From Candidatus Mediterraneibacter guildfordensis (GTDB lineage Bacteria; Bacillota; Clostridia; Lachnospirales; Lachnospiraceae), in NCBI GenBank assembly GCA_019112735.1, contig DXIS01000008.1, forward strand, positions 37,485-101,484: 64,000 nucleotides of DNA. Reading direction: 5' to 3'. The notes under the pieces were generated by a model. The model ran no database searches. It had not been told where the DNA came from and was given only the letters and a program-made list of their open reading frames with translations. A program made the translations under genes and the position numbers. The first letter of the stretch is position 1; every line of letters begins with the position of its first letter. Positions 58,793 to 64,000 of the stretch are shown piece after piece.

Positions 58793-59713
58793 ATGAAAAG
58801 GATACTCCCGGTCTGTCTGTTTTTTGCAATGCTTGCCGCACCGGAAGCGGTGTTCCAGGGTGCGCAGGACGGGCTCCTTCTCTGGTTCCGGACGGTATTC
58901 CCGACTTTATTTCCCTTCATGGCCGTCTCAGGGATCATGATCTCCACAGGCGGACTGTCTGTCATATCCGCCCTGTTCGGAAGGCTGTCCTCGGCTGTAT
59001 TTGCTACATCGGGAAACGGCACCTTTGCCGTGCTGACCGGGTTCCTGTGCGGGTATCCGGCCGGTGCGAAGACAGCGGCGGATCTGGTGCGGGAGGGAAG
59101 GATCACCCGGGAAGAAGGCGCCTATCTGCTGTCTTTCTGCAATAATGTAAGTCCCGGCTTTGTCATCAATTATATCGTGCTGAACATGATCGGCGATAAA
59201 AAATTGATAATGCCGACGATGCTGATCCTGAACATCGTACCGGTCGCACTCAGTTTTCTTTTCAGGCGGATATACCTGAAAGGAAAGAAAAGATTCACTG
59301 ATCCGGGCGCCGGGCACAGGTGTAGTGCGGATAAGTTTAATTTTGCAGTGCTGGACAGATGCCTTATGGACAGTGCCGGATCTGTTGTAAAAGTAGGGCT
59401 CTATATCATTGTATTTTCCGTACTGATCAGTCTGGGTGATCTGACAGGAAAAGAATGTATCGTTATAAGATCCATGCTCCCGTTACTGGAAATAACGAAC
59501 GGGATCGCGATGATCCATGACATGTTTCCGGATCCAGGGATCAGTTATCCGTTTATCCTGGGCCTTACATCATTCGGCGGGATCTGCGCCGCGATGCAGA
59601 CAAAGTCCATGCTCACCGGGAGCGGCATATCATTTTTCCCGTACATCACACAAAAACTGGCTGCCGCAGCGGCAGCCAGTCTCCTTGGTTTTTTGTATAT
59701 ACGTTCTATGTGA
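58793..59713 (+). CDS. YlbJ-like sporulation integral membrane protein (gate domain)
   Basis: The 306-residue polytopic protein has eight or so hydrophobic segments and nucleoside-recognition/gate-domain motifs: WFRTVFPTLFPFMAVSGIMISTG, LTGFLCGYPAGAKTAADLVREGRITREEGAYLLSFCNNVSPGFVINYIV, LEITNGI. In B. subtilis, YlbJ/SpoVV is a sporulation protein needed for dipicolinate import into the forespore. Its place next to coaD/rsmD matches the Bacillus ylb region. I chose the ATG at 58793 after GAAGG. It is the only plus-strand gene in this part of the window. Confidence 0.85.
   Translation: MKRILPVCLFFAMLAAPEAVFQGAQDGLLLWFRTVFPTLFPFMAVSGIMISTGGLSVISALFGRLSSAVFATSGNGTFAVLTGFLCGYPAGAKTAADLVREGRITREEGAYLLSFCNNVSPGFVINYIVLNMIGDKKLIMPTMLILNIVPVALSFLFRRIYLKGKKRFTDPGAGHRCSADKFNFAVLDRCLMDSAGSVVKVGLYIIVFSVLISLGDLTGKECIVIRSMLPLLEITNGIAMIHDMFPDPGISYPFILGLTSFGGICAAMQTKSMLTGSGISFFPYITQKLAAAAAASLLGFLYIRSM
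59656..59680 (+). other. Hairpin inside the 3' end of the ylbJ-like gene
   Basis: ACTGGCTGCC and GGCAGCCAGT form a perfect 10-bp stem around GCAGC and are followed eight bases later by TTTTTT. The same bases encode an alanine run (LAAAAAASLLG). It resembles a terminator but lies about 30 bases before the stop codon. Confidence 0.5.
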
Positions 59714-59731
59714 CAGGACTGTACCGGAAAA

Positions 59732-60292
59732 TCAGTTTACAGATTCATCTGCCGGGATTTCCAGTTCAGCACGGTTTGTACGTACAGTATCATAGCATTC
59801 CTGAAGAGAATTAATAAGACTGTCGTATTTTGTCGCATAACTGTCAAGTGTATGTCCGATAATGCTTTCAGCGTTTGCGAGCAGATCGTCTGTATACTGG
59901 ATCGCTCCGAGACGGATCTCGTTTGCGTCACGCGTGGCGTTATCAACGATCTCCTGCGCCTGTGCTGTGGCCTGTGTCACGATCTCATTGGCCTGTGCAT
60001 ATGCCTGCTGCATGATCTCATGCTCGCTGACAAGTTCGGTTGTCTGCACCTGTGCCTCTTCGATCATTGCGTCGGCTTTTGCCTGGGCGTCAGACAGGAT
60101 CGCATCGCGGTTTGCGATGATCTTCTGATAACGTTTGATCTCATCAGGCGTCTTCATGCGAAGTTCTCTGAGGAGTTCCTCAAGATGTTCCTTGTTGACG
60201 ATGATCTTGGTCGTGGACAGCGGCTGGAATTTACAGTCACGGTCGATATACTCTTCGATCTCATCAATAATCTGCTCAATACGGCTGCTCAT
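59732..60292 (-). CDS. Coiled-coil protein resembling V-ATPase subunit H/DivIVA-like proteins
   Basis: The 186-residue protein has a short N-terminal part ([23 protein letters not shown]) and a long Ala/Glu/Gln-rich helix (about residues 45-170, [37 protein letters not shown]) with coiled-coil character. Similar clostridial proteins are labelled ATPase or DivIVA-like, but I see no ATP-binding motif, so the label has no basis here. The ATG overlaps the coaD stop as ATGA. The role is unknown; a scaffold or division function is possible. Confidence 0.7.
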   Translation of the reverse strand: MSSRIEQIIDEIEEYIDRDCKFQPLSTTKIIVNKEHLEELLRELRMKTPDEIKRYQKIIANRDAILSDAQAKADAMIEEAQVQTTELVSEHEIMQQAYAQANEIVTQATAQAQEIVDNATRDANEIRLGAIQYTDDLLANAESIIGHTLDSYATKYDSLINSLQECYDTVRTNRAELEIPADESVN

Positions 60293-60786
60293 TTGTTACA
60301 CTCTCCTTTTGTACTCATCTTCTTCCTGAGTTCTGCAGCGACTGCTTCCGGCACAAACTGTGACAGATCTCCCCCAAAAGCAGCGATCTCTTTTACCGTC
60401 GTGGAACTCAGATATGAATATTCAATGCCGGTTGTCAGGAACATGGTCTCGACATTCGGTTCCAGCTTATGATTGGTCTGTGACATCTGTAACTCGTATT
60501 CAAAGTCCGTGATCGCGCGCAGTCCCCTGATGATCAGGCCGGCTTCCATCCTGGATGCAAAGTCGACCAGGAGGCCGTCGAACGGTATGATCCGGACGTT
60601 TTTGAGATCCTTCGTCACTTCCTCTAACATTTTAACACGTTCTTCTACAGAAAACAACGGCATTTTCGCTTTATTACACAATACGCCCACAATCAACTCG
60701 TCTACAAGATTATGTGACCGTTCAATGATGTCCATGTGCCCGTATGTGACCGGGTCAAAGCTGCCCGGATAGATCGCTCTTAACAT
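60289..60786 (-). CDS. coaD: Phosphopantetheine adenylyltransferase
   Basis: The 165-residue enzyme adenylylates 4'-phosphopantetheine to dephospho-CoA. It has the nucleotidyltransferase T/H-x-G-H region in [19 protein letters not shown], then [17 protein letters not shown] and [18 protein letters not shown]. The ATG overlaps the rsmD stop, the classic rsmD-coaD pairing. Confidence 0.97.
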   Translation of the reverse strand: MLRAIYPGSFDPVTYGHMDIIERSHNLVDELIVGVLCNKAKMPLFSVEERVKMLEEVTKDLKNVRIIPFDGLLVDFASRMEAGLIIRGLRAITDFEYELQMSQTNHKLEPNVETMFLTTGIEYSYLSSTTVKEIAAFGGDLSQFVPEAVAAELRKKMSTKGECNK

Positions 60787-61349
60787 ATGTCTTCTACTCC
60801 TGCCTTTTCTATAAATACATGCTTGTTTGTCTTGTAAAGTTTTTCTCTGATCACGGTAAACCCGAGCTGTTCTGCATATGAAAAGTCCGTATCACGTGAA
60901 GCTTCTACGATGATCGTTGTATCGTCATATACAAGCTCTGATCCGGAAAGATAGTCCAGCACTTTATGCTCCAGCCCCCTGTCATAGGGCGGGTCCATGA
61001 ATATAATGTCGAATACTTTCTCACCTTCGAGCTGATAAAGCGCGTTCATGACGTCGCCGGTTATCGTAGCCGCTTTATGCTCGAGGCGGGTAAATTTCAG
61101 ATTATCCTTAATATATCTCATGGCTTTCGGGTTATTCTCGACAAAAACCGCTTCTTTTGCACCGCGGCTGAGCGCCTCGATGCCGATCCCGCCGCTCCCG
61201 CTGAAGAGATCAAGAAACACGGAACCGTACACAGACGGACCGATGATATTGAACAGTGTCTCCTTGATCCGGTCTGTAGTCGGTCTTGTGTCCAGCCCGT
61301 CCAGTGTTTTCAATCGAAGGCTTTTTGCGCTTCCGGCAATTACTCTCAT
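60780..61349 (-). CDS. rsmD: 16S rRNA (guanine-N2)-methyltransferase RsmD
   Basis: The 189-residue methyltransferase modifies G966 of 16S rRNA in E. coli. It shows [49 protein letters not shown] (SAM binding) and the catalytic FMDPPY. It starts a rsmD-coaD-coiled-coil unit from a promoter nested in the preceding terminator. Confidence 0.95.
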   Translation of the reverse strand: MRVIAGSAKSLRLKTLDGLDTRPTTDRIKETLFNIIGPSVYGSVFLDLFSGSGGIGIEALSRGAKEAVFVENNPKAMRYIKDNLKFTRLEHKAATITGDVMNALYQLEGEKVFDIIFMDPPYDRGLEHKVLDYLSGSELVYDDTTIIVEASRDTDFSYAEQLGFTVIREKLYKTNKHVFIEKAGVEDIC

Positions 61350-61376
61350 CCTGTTTCACCCCGTTTCATATGCTGA

Positions 61377-61405
61377 ATTTTAGCAGAAAAAAGCGTCCGG
61401 GTCAA
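61377..61405 (-). promoter_or_regulatory. Promoter for rsmD overlapping the SASP terminator
   Basis: On the minus strand TTGACC, a 17-base spacer and TAAAAT precede rsmD by about 28 bases. The -35 occupies the loop of the upstream terminator hairpin. Confidence 0.65.
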
Positions 61406-61419
61406 TCCCGGGCGCTTTT
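61385..61419 (-). terminator. Terminator after the SASP gene
   Basis: On the minus strand AAAAGCGCCCGGG and CCCGGACGCTTTT form a stem of about 13 bp (one wobble) with an ATTGA loop, followed by TTTTTT. Confidence 0.85.
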
Positions 61420-61456
61420 CCCCTGATACAGAAAATCGAGATGTTTTATATGCGGC

Positions 61457-61663
61457 TTATTTGCCTGCCATCTGTTTTTCCTGCTGTTCGATCATTTTCT
61501 TGACCATATATCCGCCTACTGATCCGTTCTGCTTGGAAGTAAGGTCGCCGTTGTAACCGTCAGATAACGGTACCCCCAGCTCGCTGGCCACTTCGTATTT
61601 GAATTTGTCCAGTGCGCCTTTTGCCTCAGGCACTGCTGCTCTGTTAGATGAACGACTTGCCAT
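61457..61663 (-). CDS. Alpha/beta-type small acid-soluble spore protein
   Basis: The 68-residue protein matches alpha/beta SASPs: ALDKFKYEVASELGVPL and DLTSKQNGSVGGYMVKKMIEQQEKQMAG, the two conserved DNA-binding segments. The K-Y-E-V-A region corresponds to the GPR protease site (usually E-I/F-A). These proteins coat spore DNA. The ATG at 61663 follows AAGGAGGAAATGATC; the ORF track extends 22 codons into the leader. Its presence shows the organism can sporulate or descends from sporulators. Confidence 0.95.
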   Translation of the reverse strand: MASRSSNRAAVPEAKGALDKFKYEVASELGVPLSDGYNGDLTSKQNGSVGGYMVKKMIEQQEKQMAGK

Positions 61664-61688
61664 GATCATTTCCTCCTTCTGCAACTTC

Positions 61689-61704
61689 GTAACGTTTCCG
61701 TTAC
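61689..61704 (-). promoter_or_regulatory. GAAA-loop hairpin in the SASP leader
   Basis: On the minus strand GTAACG-GAAA-CGTTAC is a perfect 6-bp palindrome with a GNRA loop, 26 bases before the SASP start and upstream of its ribosome binding site. It could stabilise the spore mRNA. A forespore sigma promoter could not be placed with confidence in the 230-base gap to recG. Confidence 0.5.
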
Positions 61705-61893
61705 TTTTCTTGTGTTTTTTGTAACGCATCCGCCGGCCGCTTCTGCATGTATCCGGCTGTTCTGATGAGTGTTCTGCCCGTCTTCGCGGCCGGTACTGTG
61801 CGTCTGCTTCCGTTCGTCTGTGTTACACTGATAGTATATGGAGGAATGCTTCTTTTACTCTGGAAATTCATAGCAATTTTTATTGGTTTTCGG

Positions 61894-63954
61894 CTACAAT
61901 GTGGCCTCCAGGTTCTGATCTGTGATATACCGCTCAAGGGCGGCTGAGAGCTTCCTGTTTTCCGGGGATCTCAGCTCCGGATCCTCCCGGAGGATCCCGC
62001 CGGTGGCCTCAGCTGCCTGACGCAGTATCACAGAATCCTGGAATACGTCCCCCAGCTTAAAATTCATGATCCCGCTCTGTCTGATCCCGAACAGATCACC
62101 CGGTCCTCTCAGACGCAGGTCCTCTCCGGCGATAAAGAATCCGTCGTTGGAGTGGTTCAGGATGTCCATACGTTCCTTTGTCTCTTTTGCTTTTGAAGCA
62201 GTCATGAAGATACAGTAGGACTGATACTTTCCGCGCCCTACACGCCCCCTGAGCTGATGGAGCTGCGCCAGCCCGAACCGCTCGGCATTCTCGATCATGA
62301 TGACCGTTGCATTGGGGACGTCTATTCCGACTTCGATCACGGTAGTCGATACGAGGATCTGGATCTCATTTTTCCCGAACGCCTCCATGATCTCATCCTT
62401 CTCCTGCTGTTTCATCCTTCCGTGAAGGCATCCGACACTCACCTGTCCGCCCATGACCTCAGCCAGCATCCGGGAGTAATCAAGCACATTCTCCGCGTCA
62501 AGCGCCTCGCTCTCTTCCACCATGGGGCAGATCACATAGCACTGGCGTCCTGCCGCCACCTGCTTTCTCATAAACTCATACGCGGTCTTTCTGTAGCCTG
62601 TATCTACGACACAGTTTTTGATCGGAAGCCGATTCTTCGGCAGCTCGTCGATCACTGAGATATCCAGGTCGCCGTAGAGGATGATCGCCAGTGTCCGAGG
62701 GATCGGCGTCGCGCTCATAACAAGGATGTGCGGTGTGTTTCCCTTGCCCGCCAGAGCTTCCCTCTGCTTTACTCCGAATCTATGCTGTTCGTCCGTGACT
62801 ACGAGCGCGAGATTTTTATAAACCGCTTTCTCCTGGATCAGCGCATGTGTCCCTATGATGATCGAGACCTCTCCGCTCTCGATCCGCCCGTAAGCTTCCC
62901 TCTTCTGCTTCGCTGTCATGGAACCGGTCAGCAGCTCGGCTTTCAGCGGAAGTCCGTACTCATCAAGCATGCCCGAGATGTTTTCAAAATGCTGTCTCGC
63001 CAGCACCTCTGTGGGAGCCATCAGCGCACCCTGACAGCCATTCAGACCGGCCAGCAGGAGGGCGAGAAAGGCAATGACTGTCTTGCCGGATCCCACATCT
63101 CCCTGGACCAGTCTTGACATGACATGGCCGCCCTGCATATCCTGCTTTATCTCATTCCAGACCTTCATCTGCGCTCCGGTGAGGCTGTACGGCAGCGACT
63201 CGAGGAATTGTCCGATCTCCGGCTGATCCCGGAGGACGAACCTGTTTTCCGCACGGTTCTCTTCGTCTCTCAGCCGCCGCAGCGAAAGGACGAACACGAG
63301 AAATTCTTCAAAGACAAACCGTCTTCTCGCCTCGGCAAACTCCTCTTTTCCGTCTGGAAAATGCATTTTCACGACCGCGTCTTCATAGGGGATAAATCCA
63401 TATTTTTTCACCAGACCCTCCGGCAGGATATCCTGCCCGGCATTCATATGGTCAAGGGCCTGGCGCACTGCTTTTATGACCGCATTGTTGCTGAGTCCTG
63501 CCGTCAGCCCGTAGACCGGCTGCATTGTATTTCTCTTCTCTTCATACTTGGAAGACGGGTAGTAGATATCCGGATGTTCCATGACAAGGCCGTCCCGCCT
63601 TCGCACGATCCTTCCCCGCAGCGTAAGCGTGCCTCCCTTTCCGAGCGTATTCCTCAGAAACGGCATCCTGAACCAGATCACCTTCAGCGTTCCGGTGAGA
63701 TCTTTGAGATACAGCGTCGTCACCTGCATATTCCGATTCCCCGATACCTGGATCCGGCCGAACACAGCGCCTGTCACCGTACAGGTACGCCCCTCACAGG
63801 CTTCTCCGATCGGGACCGGATCCTCAAATATCTCATAAGACCGCGGATAATAGCGGATAAGGTCTCCCACCGTGCGCACGCCGATCTTTTCGAACAGCTT
63901 TTCCGTTTTCTCCCCGATTCCCTTCAGTTCACCGATCTTTGATCTTTCATTCAT
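61894..63954 (-). CDS. recG: ATP-dependent DNA helicase RecG
   Basis: The 686-residue helicase remodels stalled forks and Holliday junctions. The N-terminal wedge/OB domain (about residues 1-190) is followed by superfamily 2 motifs: [56 protein letters not shown] and [39 protein letters not shown]-like segments. The ATG follows GGGAGAAGATT. The SASP gene lies downstream on the same strand. Confidence 0.97.
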   Translation of the reverse strand: [686 protein letters not shown]

Positions 63955-64000
63955 AATCTTCTCCCTGAAAACTTGTCTCTAAAAAATGAGGACACCCTCC

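Noticed and set aside
61701-61937. 78-codon minus-strand ORF upstream of the SASP gene
   Set aside because: Overlaps the recG tail out of frame, has no ribosome binding site and a biased composition.
61747-61947. 66-codon plus-strand ORF with hydrophobic stretches between the SASP gene and recG
   Set aside because: No ribosome binding site, runs into the 3' end of recG, and the hydrophobicity can arise from the reverse frame; I treat the gap as non-coding.
63982-64000. Partial terminator-like GAGG-GTGT-CCTC followed by T-run on the minus strand upstream of recG
   Set aside because: The stem is cut by the window edge and only 4 bp are visible, too little to call.

Overview
This 64 kb window is a core-chromosome segment from a GC-rich, spore-forming Firmicute, most likely a Lachnospiraceae (Clostridia). 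The evidence is an alpha/beta-type SASP and a YlbJ-type sporulation membrane protein, Prp with an L27 carrying a cleavable N-terminus, SepF/YlmH, MinD/MinE next to MreBCD/RodA, RecU, YqeK/RsfS, a short-form HisG with HisZ, and many ATGA/TTGA/GTGA start-stop overlaps behind strong AGGAGG ribosome binding sites. I see no insertion sequence, prophage, CRISPR array, rRNA or tRNA gene. No gene-free stretch exceeds 300 bases; the largest (about 230-285 bases) lie at 514-743, 32472-32754, 33097-33356 and 61664-61893 and are described below.

Layout of the first half (mainly + strand). The ribF tail, rpsO and pnp come first, each of the last two behind its own promoter. rarA, a small membrane protein and a DNA repair/tRNA block (mutS, mutL, miaA) follow. 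Next are a methionine gamma-lyase-like PLP enzyme, two FAD oxidoreductases (HI0933/BaiN-like and COG2509) and radC. An elongation/division cluster (mreB-like, mreC, mreD, a large PBP2, minD, minE, rodA, mgsA) ends with a D-Ala-D-Ala carboxypeptidase and a bidirectional terminator. A second envelope cluster carries a HlyD-like adaptor, yggS, sepF, ylmH, lspA and rluD, followed by a monocistronic cytidylate-kinase-like gene.

Middle. ttcA, a tyrosine recombinase, a LysM protein resembling YneA and divergent lexA form an SOS-type locus with a cluster of five LexA-like boxes. The minus strand then carries a ribosome/NAD block: TIGR03960 radical SAM, its TIGR03936 partner, RNase E/G, aspartokinase, a CBS protein, rplU, prp, rpmA, obg, yhbY, nadD, yqeK and rsfS, transcribed right to left. 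An oligo-1,6-glucosidase sits beside it.

Second half (mainly - strand). A compact histidine operon (hisZ-hisG-hisD-hisB-HisF-like/HisIE fusion) starts from a perfect consensus promoter. Upstream on the same strand are recU, several pseudouridine synthases, an SDR, a YgiQ radical SAM protein, a HAD phosphatase and an rRNA m5C methyltransferase. The window closes with ylbJ (+), then recG, SASP, rsmD, coaD and a coiled-coil protein (-).

No wholly novel multi-gene system is evident. The best leads are the degenerate HisF-like domain fused to HisIE, the multi-box SOS locus with a tyrosine recombinase in the position yneB has in Bacillus, a roughly 250-residue insertion in PBP2, a long pnp leader hairpin, and a promoter whose -35 lies in the hairpin of the preceding terminator.
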